Assembly: GCA_023423415.1 (NCBI GenBank) | Contig: JAFAFP010000158.1 | Coordinates: forward strand, 17,796-81,795 | Source: Pseudomonadota bacterium | GTDB taxonomy: Bacteria; Pseudomonadota; Alphaproteobacteria; Rhizobiales; Xanthobacteraceae | Reading direction: 5' to 3' | DNA length: 64,000 nt | Part shown: piece by piece, positions 26,436-35,304 of the stretch | Position numbering within the stretch: position 1 is the stretch's first letter | Layout: the number at the start of each line of letters is the position of its first letter | Notes under the pieces: generated by a model | Told to the model about the DNA's origin: nothing | The model's input: only the letters and a program-made list of their open reading frames with translations | Database searches by the model: none | Made by a program: the position numbers and the translations under genes

Positions 26436-26840
26436 ATGGCGATCGAGCGTGCCAGGCAGTTGCGGAAGTCGATGACTCGACAAGAAGTCAGACTTTGGGC
26501 GCGTTTGCGGACTTTGCGTGAGCTCGGATTTCATTTTCGCAGACAATCACCAATCGAACGATACATTGTTGATTTCGAATGCCGGAGAGCGCGGCTCGTG
26601 GTGGAGCTGGACGGCGGGCAGCATAATCACGATGAACAAGTCAAGCGTGACCATACGCGAAGCGAAGATCTGAAGCGGCTAGGCTACATGACACTGCGTT
26701 TCTGGAATCACGAAATCGATCAGAATATCGAAGGGGTGCTGCACACAATTCACACCGTGTTGCTTGACCGCTTACCCCACCCGGCCGCTGCGCGGCCACC
26801 CTCCCCTGAAGGGGAGGGAGGACGGAACCAGCGACCATGA
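26436..26840 (+). CDS. DUF559 (Vsr/PD-(D/E)XK-like) nuclease-domain protein
   Basis: 134 residues from ATG 26436. It shows the DUF559 core: MTRQEVRLWARLR, GFHFRRQSPIERYIVDFECRRARLVVELDGGQH, then R-x-E-x-L-K-R-L-G-Y and LRFWNHE. The D...ExD pattern (YIVDFE; VVELDGGQH) is the nuclease-like catalytic site of the Vsr/PD-(D/E)XK superfamily. The gene sits between inverted palindromic repeats; its C-terminal codons are translated from the right repeat. Its stop overlaps the next start (ATGA). Activity is unproven; the family is poorly characterised and may be linked to mobile repeats. Confidence 0.85.
   Translation: MAIERARQLRKSMTRQEVRLWARLRTLRELGFHFRRQSPIERYIVDFECRRARLVVELDGGQHNHDEQVKRDHTRSEDLKRLGYMTLRFWNHEIDQNIEGVLHTIHTVLLDRLPHPAAARPPSPEGEGGRNQRP
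26774..26818. repeat. Right inverted-repeat end of the DUF559 cassette
   Basis: ACCCCACCCGGCC, a GGCCGC/GCGGCC hairpin and the palindrome CCCTCCCCTGAAGGGGAGGG (26799-26818). Read as reverse complement it matches the left end over the outer 24 and inner 12 positions. It lies inside the 3' end of the DUF559 reading frame. Confidence 0.75.
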
Positions 26841-27859
26841 CCGACACCGCCCGCCGCTTCGTGCTTAGCTCACGCCCAATCGGCGAGCCGAAAACATCCG
26901 ATCTGCAGCTTGAGGAGTTTGCCGTGCCGTCGCCCGGCCAGGGCGAGGTCTTGCTGAGCACGCTGTTCCTGTCGCTCGATCCGTACATGCGCGGCCGCAT
27001 GAGCGACGCCAAGTCCTACGCGGCGCCGGTCCCGCTGGGCGGGGTGATGGAAGGCGGCACGGTCAGCGAAGTGATTGCATCGAACAATCCGAAGTTCTCT
27101 GTTGGCGACATCGTGCTCGGCCGTACGGGGTGGCAGACGCATTCGCTCTCGGATGGCGCAAACCTGCGCAAGGTGGACCCATCGCTCGCTCCGATCTCGA
27201 CGGCGCTTGGCGTGCTTGGCATGCCCGGCATGACGGCCTATGCGGGCTTGCTCGAAGTGGGGAAACCAAAGGTGGGCGAGACGCTTGTCGTTGCGGCGGC
27301 GTCAGGGGCGGTGGGGTCGGTTGTAGGGCAGATCGCCAGGATCAAAGGCCTGCGTGTCGTCGGCATTGCCGGTGGTCCGGACAAATGCCGTTACGTGAAG
27401 GACGAACTTGGCTTCGACGACTGCATCGATCATCGTGCACCGGATCTGCCCGCGCGGCTGGCGGCTGCCTGTCCGAACGGGATCGATATCTATTTCGAGA
27501 ATGTCGGCGGCGCTGTTCTTGATGCAGTGCTGCCGTTGCTGAACACATTCGCGCGTGTTCCGATTTGTGGAACCATCGCGCACTATAACGACACCGCGCC
27601 GCCACCCGGCCCCGACAAGCTGCCGGCGGTCTGGCGCATGATCCTGACCAAGCGTCTGACAGTGCGTGGATTGCTCGTCACCGACTTCGCGGCGTTGCAT
27701 GATGATTTCCTGCGCGACGTTTCCGGATGGATGAAGGAGGGTCGCATCAAGTATCGCGAAGACATCGTCGATGGCTTTGAAAATGCGCCGCGCGCTTTGA
27801 TCGGCCTTTTACGCGGTGAGAATTTCGGCAAGCTTCTCGTACGCGTTGCTGAGAACTGA
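26837..27859 (+). CDS. NADP-dependent MDR oxidoreductase (CurA/PTGR-like)
   Basis: 340 residues, zinc-free medium-chain reductase. LSLDPYMRGRM near 48-58 is a family signature, and the cofactor domain begins AAASGAVGSVVGQIARIKG. These enzymes reduce activated C=C bonds (curcumin, prostaglandin or 2-alkenal type substrates) with NADPH. The ATG overlaps the DUF559 stop, suggesting read-through coupling; this overlap may simply result from insertion of the cassette next to its start. It is followed by a MAPEG gene, 13 bp away, which may share its transcript. Confidence 0.9.
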   Translation: MTDTARRFVLSSRPIGEPKTSDLQLEEFAVPSPGQGEVLLSTLFLSLDPYMRGRMSDAKSYAAPVPLGGVMEGGTVSEVIASNNPKFSVGDIVLGRTGWQTHSLSDGANLRKVDPSLAPISTALGVLGMPGMTAYAGLLEVGKPKVGETLVVAAASGAVGSVVGQIARIKGLRVVGIAGGPDKCRYVKDELGFDDCIDHRAPDLPARLAAACPNGIDIYFENVGGAVLDAVLPLLNTFARVPICGTIAHYNDTAPPPGPDKLPAVWRMILTKRLTVRGLLVTDFAALHDDFLRDVSGWMKEGRIKYREDIVDGFENAPRALIGLLRGENFGKLLVRVAEN

Positions 27860-27872
27860 TTGGGGGAACGTC

Positions 27873-28301
27873 ATGTCGGTGCAGATGATCTTGCTGCCCT
27901 TGTTTGTCCAGGTTCTGCTGACGATTGCGCTGGGCATGAACATGGCGCTGAAGCGTCGCAGCGCCTTCGCGTCAGGCGGAACGCGCTGGCAGGACATCGC
28001 CTTGCGCGAGCAGAAGTGGCCGAGGGAGGCGACACAGGCCGCGAACGCCTTCGCCAACCAGTTCGAAATCCCGGTGCTGTTCTATGTGCTCACGATCCTG
28101 GCGCTGATCACCAAGCAGGCCGATCTGCTGTTTGTGTTGCTGGCCTGGATCTTTGTGATTACGCGTGTGCTGCATGCCGGCGTATTCGTCACCAGCAATC
28201 ACGTGCCGTCGCGCGGTGCGATCTTCGGTATTGGTGTGCTCATCCTCATCATCATGTGGGTGATCTATATTATTCGCATTCTCACGCTGCCTTGGGTATA
28301 G
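27873..28301 (+). CDS. MAPEG family membrane protein
   Basis: 142 residues from ATG 27873. Four hydrophobic helices (about 5-22, 62-82, 84-104, 117-140) and the signature region EREQ-like KWPREATQAANAFANQFEIPVLFY match MAPEG proteins. Eukaryotic members are glutathione-dependent microsomal transferases; bacterial members are poorly defined and may act in glutathione conjugation or lipid peroxide reduction. The gene follows an NADPH oxidoreductase in an operon-like arrangement, which suggests electrophile defence, an inference only. Confidence 0.85.
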   Translation: MSVQMILLPLFVQVLLTIALGMNMALKRRSAFASGGTRWQDIALREQKWPREATQAANAFANQFEIPVLFYVLTILALITKQADLLFVLLAWIFVITRVLHAGVFVTSNHVPSRGAIFGIGVLILIIMWVIYIIRILTLPWV

Positions 28302-28309
28302 GGTCGGCT

Positions 28310-28402
28310 ATTCCGGGGTGCCGCGAAGCTTCGCGTCCGGAATGAATCGCCGCATGAATGTGTGAATGGATACCGGGTCCGGCGCTTTCGCGCCGTCCCG
28401 TA
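28310..28402. repeat. Tandem REP-like palindromes
   Basis: Two unrelated hairpins: ATTCCGG..CCGGAAT with inner CGCGAAGCTTCGCG (28310-28343), and CGGG..GGCGC-TTTC-GCGCC..CCCG (28374-28400). Such double palindromes are frequent in alphaproteobacterial intergenic DNA. They separate the MAPEG gene from the methyltransferase gene. Confidence 0.7.
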
Positions 28403-28415
28403 ATGATGGAATAAG

Positions 28416-29714
28416 ATGACCCCTGCTGCCCGTATCTCTGCCGCGATCGAGGTTCTTGCCGACATCGAGACGCGCCGTCGCCCGGCCTCCGATGCATTGA
28501 AGGATTGGGGACTGTCGCATCGCTTTGCCGGTTCCGGCGATCGCGCGGCGATTGCGGGCCTTGTGTACGATGCGCTGCGTCGCCGTGCGTCGAGCGCTTC
28601 CGTCATGGGAGAGGCAACGCCACGGGCAAACATTCTTGGCATGCTACGGCTAGAGCGCAAACTCGATGTGGATGGGATTGCGGCGCTGTTCAGCGGCGCG
28701 CGTTTCGCGCCTGAGCCGATGAGTGACACCGAACGCGAGCGCGTGGCTTCGGCGAGCCTCGATGGTGCCGCGCCGCATATCGCCGGCGATTACCCGGAAT
28801 GGCTTGATGCAAGCTTCGCCACCGTATTCGGCGAGGCGCGGACGGAGGAACTGGCGGCCCTCGCCGAGCGAGCCCCGCTTGATCTGCGGGTCAACACGCT
28901 GAAGGCAGAACGTGAGAAAGTCTCTGCCGAACTCAGCGAATACAATCCGCAGAATACCGATTGGTCGCCGCTCGGTCTGCGGATCCGCGTTGCGCCCGAC
29001 GCCAAGAGCCCGGCGATCCAGTCGGAGCCCGACTTCATCAAGGGCGGAATCGAAATCCAGGACGAGGGCTCGCAGCTCGCGGCCCTGTTCTCCGCCGCTC
29101 GGCCCGGCGAGCAGGTGGTTGACCTTTGCGCCGGCGCGGGCGGCAAGACGCTGGCGCTGGCGGCATTGATGGAAAATACCGGCCAGATCTTCGCCACCGA
29201 CACCGACAAGCGCCGCCTGTCGCCGATCCATGCCCGGCTGGAGCGCGCCGGTGTCCGCAACGTCCAGGTCCGCACCCCGCGCGGCGCGGCGGAAACCCTG
29301 GACGATCTCAAGGGCGCGATCGACCTTGTCCTGATCGACGCGCCGTGCACCGGCACCGGCTCCTGGCGCCGCAACCCGGACGCCAAATGGCGCATGCGAC
29401 CCGGCGCATTGGAAATCCGGCAGAAGGACCAGGCAGCGGTGCTCGACCGCGCCGTGCCGCTGCTCAAGCCCGATGGCCGCATCGCCTACATCACATGTTC
29501 GGTGCTGGATGAGGAAAACGGCGCACAAATCCGCGCCTTTCTGGGCCGTCACCCCGCCTTTTCCGTGGAAAAGCCCGATCAGGTCGCGGCGGTCTTGGGC
29601 GAGCGCGGCTATCTATTCGCCAAGGCGGCCCTTATCTCGGCGGAGGGGTTGCTAATGACCCCGCGCCGCACCGGAACCGACGGATTTTTCGTCAGCGTCC
29701 TGCGGCAAACCTAG
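28416..29714 (+). CDS. RsmB/NOP family RNA cytosine-C5 methyltransferase
   Basis: 432 residues. The C-terminal Rossmann fold has GAGGKTLALAALM (SAM motif I), DAPCTGTGSWRRNPD (motif IV with the release/assist Cys) and ITCSVLDEEN (motif VI with the nucleophilic Cys). The N-terminal 200 residues form a NusB/RmtB-like or helical domain. The family methylates 16S rRNA C967 (RsmB) or related sites; E. coli RsmB is 429 residues, so size fits. It is in the same direction as guaB and guaA, 46 bp before guaA. Confidence 0.9.
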   Translation: MTPAARISAAIEVLADIETRRRPASDALKDWGLSHRFAGSGDRAAIAGLVYDALRRRASSASVMGEATPRANILGMLRLERKLDVDGIAALFSGARFAPEPMSDTERERVASASLDGAAPHIAGDYPEWLDASFATVFGEARTEELAALAERAPLDLRVNTLKAEREKVSAELSEYNPQNTDWSPLGLRIRVAPDAKSPAIQSEPDFIKGGIEIQDEGSQLAALFSAARPGEQVVDLCAGAGGKTLALAALMENTGQIFATDTDKRRLSPIHARLERAGVRNVQVRTPRGAAETLDDLKGAIDLVLIDAPCTGTGSWRRNPDAKWRMRPGALEIRQKDQAAVLDRAVPLLKPDGRIAYITCSVLDEENGAQIRAFLGRHPAFSVEKPDQVAAVLGERGYLFAKAALISAEGLLMTPRRTGTDGFFVSVLRQT

Positions 29715-29760
29715 CCTTTCCGCCGCTCGACAGACTCTTTCTCCACCTCTAAAAGCCGCC

Positions 29761-31323
29761 ATGGCGCACACACCCCAGCACGACAAACTCCTCATCATCG
29801 ATTTCGGCTCGCAGGTCACGCAGCTCATCGCAAGGCGCGTGCGCGAGGAGGGCGTTTATTCCGAGATCGTCCCGTTCCAGAAAGCCGAAGAAGCCTTCAA
29901 GGCGATGCAGCCGAAAGCCGTGATCCTGTCCGGTGGTCCGGCCTCGGTGCACGAGCAGAGCGCGCCGCTGGCGCCACCCGCGATCTATGACGCCGGCGTG
30001 CCGATCCTCGGCATCTGCTACGGCGAGCAGGCGATGGCGCAGCAGCTCGGCGGCAAGGTTGAGGGCGGCCATCACCGCGAATTCGGCCGCGCCGAGGTGA
30101 CGGTCAGCGATGACTCGCCGCTGTTCGACGGCGTGTGGGAGAAGGGCAAGAGCTATCCGGTGTGGATGAGCCACGGCGACCGCGTCACCGTGCCGCCGGA
30201 AGGCTTCCGCACCATCGCCACCTCGCCGAATGCACCGATCGCGGTGATCGCCGACGACAAGCGCAAATTCTACGGCGCGCAATTCCATCTCGAGGTCGTG
30301 CACACGCCGCAGGGCGCGGCGCTGCTGCGCAACTTCGTGCGCAAGATCGCCGGCTTCAGCGGCGATTGGACCATGCGCGCCTTCAAGGACGAGGCGATCG
30401 AAAAGATCCGCGCGCAGGTCGGCAAGGGAAAGGTGATCTGCGGCCTGTCCGGCGGTGTCGATTCATCGGTTGCGGCTGTTCTGTTGCACGAAGCGATCGG
30501 CGAGCAGCTCACCTGCGTGTTCGTCGACCACGGCCTGCTGCGTCTCAATGAAGCCGATACGGTGGTGCAGCTGTTCCGCGACCACTACAATATTCCGCTC
30601 GTGCATGTGCAGGCCGAGGACCTGTTCCTGAAGGAGCTGGCCGGCGTCGACGATCCGGAGAAGAAGCGCAAGATCATCGGCAAGCTGTTCATCGATGTGT
30701 TCGAACAGGAAGCGAAGAAAATCGGCGGCGCGGATTTTCTGGCGCAAGGCACGCTCTATCCCGACGTGATCGAGAGCGTGTCGTTCACCGGCGGGCCTTC
30801 GGTGACGATCAAGTCGCACCACAATGTCGGCGGCTTGCCCGAACGCATGAACATGAAGCTGGTCGAGCCGTTGCGCGAACTCTTCAAGGATGAGGTGCGC
30901 GCGCTGGGTCGTGAGCTAGGCTTGCCGGATGTGTTCGTCGGGCGTCATCCGTTTCCCGGACCGGGGCTTGCGATCCGCTGCCCTGGAGCCGTCAGCAAGC
31001 CGCAACTCGATATCCTGCGCCAGGCCGATGCGATCTATATCGACGAGATCCGCAAGGCCGGTCTCTACGACACCATCTGGCAGGCCTTCGCGGTGATCCT
31101 TCCGGTGAAGACGGTCGGCGTGATGGGCGACGGCCGCACCTACGAGCATGTGCTCGGCCTGCGCGCGGTGACCTCGACCGACGGCATGACGGCGGATTTC
31201 TATCCGTTCGACATGAAGTTCTTAGGGAATGTCGCAACCCGCATCATCAACGAGGTTAAGGGCGTCAACCGCGTCGTCTACGACGTGACGTCAAAACCGC
31301 CTGGGACGATTGAGTGGGAGTGA
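29761..31323 (+). CDS. guaA: GMP synthase (glutamine-hydrolysing)
   Basis: 520 residues, typical length. The class I glutaminase domain has catalytic Cys86 (GICYGEQ) and the downstream His/Glu region (FHLEVVHTPQG); the ATP-pyrophosphatase domain begins with the P-loop LSGGVDSSVAA (around 230) and the C-terminal dimerisation domain ends KPPGTIEWE, an invariant GuaA terminus. It converts XMP to GMP and completes the pathway begun by guaB in this window. A terminator follows. Confidence 0.98.
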   Translation: MAHTPQHDKLLIIDFGSQVTQLIARRVREEGVYSEIVPFQKAEEAFKAMQPKAVILSGGPASVHEQSAPLAPPAIYDAGVPILGICYGEQAMAQQLGGKVEGGHHREFGRAEVTVSDDSPLFDGVWEKGKSYPVWMSHGDRVTVPPEGFRTIATSPNAPIAVIADDKRKFYGAQFHLEVVHTPQGAALLRNFVRKIAGFSGDWTMRAFKDEAIEKIRAQVGKGKVICGLSGGVDSSVAAVLLHEAIGEQLTCVFVDHGLLRLNEADTVVQLFRDHYNIPLVHVQAEDLFLKELAGVDDPEKKRKIIGKLFIDVFEQEAKKIGGADFLAQGTLYPDVIESVSFTGGPSVTIKSHHNVGGLPERMNMKLVEPLRELFKDEVRALGRELGLPDVFVGRHPFPGPGLAIRCPGAVSKPQLDILRQADAIYIDEIRKAGLYDTIWQAFAVILPVKTVGVMGDGRTYEHVLGLRAVTSTDGMTADFYPFDMKFLGNVATRIINEVKGVNRVVYDVTSKPPGTIEWE

Positions 31324-31377
31324 GGAATCCTCGGAATTGCTTGCGAAGCCTTATGCAAGACGCATGTATTAAGAACT

Positions 31378-31403
31378 AAGCCCACGATTTCGTGAGCTTT
31401 TTT
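31378..31403 (+). terminator. Intrinsic terminator after guaA
   Basis: A hairpin AAGC-C-CACG / CGTG-A-GCTT with one mismatch and an ATTT loop is followed by six T. It lies 55 nt after the guaA stop on the plus strand. Confidence 0.8.
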
Positions 31404-31601
31404 AATGCGAGTCTCTCGGTTGGGTGGATGACGGCTCCCATTGGCGGAAGCGTAAGCTCGGTTGTGGATTAGTAGCGCTTCGGTCTGCGAAACGGCGCCG
31501 CTCCCGATCCGGAGGAACCGTGTCATGTCGTCGCGCGTTGCGGGCGCAGCGCCTTCCGCATACGCGGGCGGCCTGCTCCGACATGAAAGCGGCGATTTGC
31601 G

Positions 31602-32369
31602 ATGTCGACCGGAAATTCATTCCGCCTCGAAGGCGACGTTGCGATCGTCACCGGAGCTGGCGCTGGGATTGGCAGAGCCATTGCCGAGACCTTCGCCGGG
31701 GCGGGCGCAGCCGTGATGGTGACGGATCTTCGGAAGGAGACGGCCGATGTTGTCGCCAAGGCCATCGGCGATGCTGGCGGCGAGGCTATCGGTGTTGAGT
31801 GCAACGTGACCGATGAGGCGCATCGCGTAGCGGCGGTCGATGCCGCGCTGCAGAGCTTCGGCAAAATATCGATCCTCGTGAACAATGCCGGCGGCGGTGG
31901 CCCCAAGCCGTTCGACATGCCGCTTGAGGACTTCGAATGGGCCTATAGGCTCAACGTATTCGCGCCATTCCGCCTGATGCAGCTTGCTTCGCCGCACATG
32001 CAGAGAGCCGGTGGAGGGGCCATTCTCAACATTTCGTCGATGTCCGGTGAAAACAGGAATGTTCGAATGGCCTCCTATGGATCGTCCAAGGCGGCGGTCA
32101 ATCATCTCACGCGCAACACCGCGTTCGACCTCGGTCCCATGGGTATCCGCGTCAACGCCATTGCGCCGGGTGCAATCAGGACCGACGCCTTGGCCAAGGT
32201 CCTGACGCCTGAGGTCGAAAAGACGATGCTGAAGCACACGCCGCTCGGACGCTTGGGCACTGCCCAGGACATAGCGAACGCAGCCCTGTTCCTCTGCTCC
32301 CCTGCCGCGTCCTGGGTTAGCGGACAAATCCTCACTGTGTCCGGCGGCGGGGTTCAGGAGCTCGATTGA
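31602..32369 (+). CDS. SDR-family oxidoreductase (7alpha-hydroxysteroid dehydrogenase-like)
   Basis: 255 residues. GAGAGIGR (18-25) is the cofactor site, NNAG (94-97) the structural motif, and S146, Y159 and K163 form the catalytic triad (YGSSK). The C-terminus GRLGTAQDIANAALFLCSPAASWVSGQILTVSGGG is standard. The family oxidises alcohols with NAD(P); similarity points to 7alpha-HSDH-like or 3-oxoacyl reductase enzymes, with the substrate uncertain. No clear SD was seen. It is isolated, 278 bp after guaA and not linked to a pathway. Confidence 0.88.
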   Translation: MSTGNSFRLEGDVAIVTGAGAGIGRAIAETFAGAGAAVMVTDLRKETADVVAKAIGDAGGEAIGVECNVTDEAHRVAAVDAALQSFGKISILVNNAGGGGPKPFDMPLEDFEWAYRLNVFAPFRLMQLASPHMQRAGGGAILNISSMSGENRNVRMASYGSSKAAVNHLTRNTAFDLGPMGIRVNAIAPGAIRTDALAKVLTPEVEKTMLKHTPLGRLGTAQDIANAALFLCSPAASWVSGQILTVSGGGVQELD

Positions 32370-32466
32370 AGTGATGACGACAAGGGCGGCGCGTACGAGG
32401 AGCATATCCAATCGTGGCTTTGAGCAGGGTGATATTCATCTCCCTAAAGTCTCCCAAGCCTGACCT

Positions 32467-33117
32467 TTATTTGCTCTTGGCGACCCGCTTCGGCCGACGC
32501 ACGGCTCTCACTTTTCCGCTGGCGCCGCCACCGCAGAAGAACTGATCGGCACCATCGGACTCCAGTCCCGAGACGCCTGTGCCGGCTGGCATGTCCAGTC
32601 TCTCAAGCACCTCGCCGGACTGCGGATCAATGCGCAGCAATTCGCTTTCGTCGCCTTCCCAAGTGCCGTGCCAAAGCTCGCCATCGACCCATGTCACGCC
32701 GGTGACGAAGCGTTTGGATTCGATGGTGCGCAGGATCTTGCCCGTATCGGGATCGATCTGATGGATCTTCCGGTCGCGATATTGCCCGACCCAGAGCGAG
32801 CCTTCGGCCCAGGCCAAACCTGAGTCACCGCCATTGCCCGGCGACGGAATGGTGGACAGCACGTGACCGGTTTTCGGATCGATTTTCTGGATGCGGCTCT
32901 CGGCGATCTGAAACAGATGCTCGCCATCGAACGCGGTGCCGGCATGCGCGGGGACATCGATCGAACGCTGTGTCATTCCGCTTGCGGGATCGAGCGCGAG
33001 CAGCTTGTCTCCCACGGCGAACCAGACATGCTGGTGGTCATAGGTCAGACCATGCACGTGATCGACACCGGGGAAGGGACCGTATTCGCGGATGATGTCT
33101 GCGTTTGATCGCTTCAT
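32467..33117 (-). CDS. Beta-propeller protein (glutamine cyclotransferase/Vgb-like)
   Basis: 216 residues of repeating units of about 40 residues with D-P-x-[ST]-G motifs (LDPASGM, IDPKTGH, IDPDTGK, IDPQSGE), each preceded by LWVG/LWHG-like W strands. The pattern suits a 5- to 7-bladed propeller such as glutaminyl cyclotransferases or virginiamycin B lyase-like proteins. There is no signal peptide, so it is cytosolic. It follows a TPR/winged-helix regulator by 67 bp on the same strand, which suggests one operon. Confidence 0.75.
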   Translation of the reverse strand: MKRSNADIIREYGPFPGVDHVHGLTYDHQHVWFAVGDKLLALDPASGMTQRSIDVPAHAGTAFDGEHLFQIAESRIQKIDPKTGHVLSTIPSPGNGGDSGLAWAEGSLWVGQYRDRKIHQIDPDTGKILRTIESKRFVTGVTWVDGELWHGTWEGDESELLRIDPQSGEVLERLDMPAGTGVSGLESDGADQFFCGGGASGKVRAVRRPKRVAKSK

Positions 33118-33184
33118 GATGGTCTCCTGACTCTTGATATGTTCCAGCCCGTGCCGAGCGTTCGATTGTTGTCGTCAGGAAAGA

Positions 33185-34405
33185 CTAGTCGCTCGGTAGC
33201 GGGGCCGGGAGTAACAAGGTCGTCGTGAATCCCGGCATCGGCGGTGTCATCCAGCGTCGCGCGCGTCCGCGCCCGAACGATTGCACCTTGCCTGCCGCGG
33301 ATAGCTCATCGAGCGCGCGCTGCACGCTGCGCTGGCTGGTGCCGAGGGCAAGCGCCAAAGCCGAACTCGACCACGCTTCACCATCGGCAAGGAACGCAAG
33401 CACCGGCGCGTGATGCTCCTCGACGGGACGCGCCAGCACCACGACGTTCCTTGCGCGCGGCGGCACCAGCGCAAATCCGTCCTTCGTTGCGCTGACACTC
33501 GCCACCTTCCGCAACAGTGTGCGGAGTCGCCCCATTTCGACACGGAGCCGGGCGCGATGCGATTCATCGGCGTGCTTGCCGCGAAAAGCCCGCGCGATCA
33601 GCGCCGATCTTGACGCATCCGCAGGCCATGCCTCGGCCAGCGCCCGTGCGAGCGCGAACAGCACCGGCCGCCGTGCAAGTGAAATGGTCGTCCGTGCATC
33701 GCGCACGACATAACGGCATGCATCGACGACAAGCGCTTTTGACAATTGCAAGGCCTCGACGTCTTCGAGCAGGAGCGTGCGTTCCTTTCCACGTGCAATC
33801 AAACGTGCAGCCGGTGTGGTCAGGATATCAAGCGCAGTAGTGACCTCCATCGCCAGCGCCGGAATATCAGCTTGACGCGCGGCGCGCTGAGCGCGGGCGA
33901 GCGCGGCACGCGCCGCTTTTGTATCGAGGCGCCGCATCGCGATGCCGGCGACGAGCAGCTCATGCGCTGTCCTCGATGCCGGCGGAAAATCCGCAGGATT
34001 GAGTGCGGCCAGCAGACGCTCGGCTTCATCGAGATGTCCGATCAGGAGATGACGCCGGATCTGAAGATAACGCGCATGAGCGGCATTCACACGGTCGCCA
34101 TGCGCATCCAGTGTCACGCGCGCCGTTTCGAGCGCCTTGATATTCCAAATGAGATCGCGCGAGACAAATGCGATCTCTGCCTCTGCCACGACGCATCTTG
34201 CGCGCGCCACAGCTTCCTTCGGTCCGAAGGCGCGGGCGGCCTTGCGTAACAGCACCTTCGATCGATCGAAATCGCCGAGCTGCGCCATGGCAATGCCACG
34301 CAGCGCGAGCGCGGAGGCATCGTCGCGCAGGGCGACCCGGTTCAATGCGCCGAGGGGATCGCCCGCGGCGAGTGCCCGTGCTGCAGCGGTAATCAGCGAG
34401 TCCAT
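33185..34405 (-). CDS. TPR-type regulator with C-terminal winged helix
   Basis: 406 residues. The N-terminal two-thirds is helical, Ala/Leu/Arg-rich and TPR-like (repeats such as LDEAERLLAALN and RLDTKAARAALARAQRAARQ). The C-terminal end has a winged-helix segment (SSALALALGTSQRSVQRALDELSAAGKVQSFGRGRARRW). It resembles one-component helix-turn-helix regulators that respond to cytosolic cues. Being divergent from DUF899 and upstream of the propeller gene, it probably controls one or both. Family is not named with certainty. Confidence 0.75.
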   Translation of the reverse strand: MDSLITAAARALAAGDPLGALNRVALRDDASALALRGIAMAQLGDFDRSKVLLRKAARAFGPKEAVARARCVVAEAEIAFVSRDLIWNIKALETARVTLDAHGDRVNAAHARYLQIRRHLLIGHLDEAERLLAALNPADFPPASRTAHELLVAGIAMRRLDTKAARAALARAQRAARQADIPALAMEVTTALDILTTPAARLIARGKERTLLLEDVEALQLSKALVVDACRYVVRDARTTISLARRPVLFALARALAEAWPADASRSALIARAFRGKHADESHRARLRVEMGRLRTLLRKVASVSATKDGFALVPPRARNVVVLARPVEEHHAPVLAFLADGEAWSSSALALALGTSQRSVQRALDELSAAGKVQSFGRGRARRWMTPPMPGFTTTLLLPAPLPSD

Positions 34406-34524
34406 GGGAATCCCGCCAGAATTGTCACTCTCGCTATCGAAGGTCCGGTCCTAGTCTATCTGACGACGATCAACCAGCACGTCGTGCTGAAAACGGCGCG
34501 ACGACGACCATAAAGGAGTGGACG

Positions 34525-35304
34525 ATGCCAAATCATGTCACCGGAACCCGTGCGGATTGGCTTGCCGCGCGGCGCGATCTGCTTGCGGCTGAAAAGGATC
34601 TCACGCATCGCAGCGACGCGCTGGCACAGCAGCGGCAGGCGCTGCCGTGGGTCAGGATCGACAAATCCTATCGGTTTGATACCGACGAGAGGAGTGTTTC
34701 GCTGGCCGAGTTGTTCAACGGACGCTCGCAGCTTCTCGTCTACCACTTCATGTTCGGACCCGATTACAAGGCGGGATGTCCATCCTGTTCGATGATTGCG
34801 GATGGCTTCAACGGGTTCACTACTCATCTCGCCAATCACGACGTGATGCTCTGGGCAGTATCGCGAGCGCCACTCGCGAAATTGCGGGCATTCAAGCAGC
34901 GGATGGGATGGAGCTTTCCCTGGGCGTCCTCTGCCGGCGGCGATTTCAATGCCGACTTCAACGTCTGGTTCACCGAGGACCAGCAGCGTGCCGGCGACAT
35001 TGAGTACAATTACGCGCGCGAGCCGAAGTTTGAGTGGCGCGCGGGGCAGGACGGCGGCGGTCAAAGCGCTGAAAGCAATTTCGCAACCATGTGCGGAACC
35101 GACTCGGCCACGTATCAACGCGACAGACCGGGCATGAGCGCATTCGCGCTGGAAGACGGTGTCATCTATCACACGTATTCGACATATGCGCGCGGCCTCG
35201 ACAGCATCTGGGGTATCTATCCGTGGCTCGATCGCGCGCCCAAGGGACGCAATGAAAACAAAGGCCCCTGGTGGCGTCGCCATGACGAATACGACCATGG
35301 CTAA
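34525..35304 (+). CDS. DUF899 family thioredoxin-fold protein
   Basis: 259 residues. LLVYHFMFGPDYKAGCPSCSMIADGFNG carries the single CxxC (GCPSCS, about 90) of this thioredoxin-like family, and the aromatic C-terminus (IWGIYPWLDRAPKGRNENKGPWWRRHDEYD) is typical. DUF899 members are found across bacteria and probably act in redox or oxidative-stress chemistry; the reaction is unknown. Preceded by AAAGGAG. The next small membrane gene overlaps its end. Divergent regulator and nearby propeller gene suggest a local regulon. Confidence 0.9.
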   Translation: MPNHVTGTRADWLAARRDLLAAEKDLTHRSDALAQQRQALPWVRIDKSYRFDTDERSVSLAELFNGRSQLLVYHFMFGPDYKAGCPSCSMIADGFNGFTTHLANHDVMLWAVSRAPLAKLRAFKQRMGWSFPWASSAGGDFNADFNVWFTEDQQRAGDIEYNYAREPKFEWRAGQDGGGQSAESNFATMCGTDSATYQRDRPGMSAFALEDGVIYHTYSTYARGLDSIWGIYPWLDRAPKGRNENKGPWWRRHDEYDHG

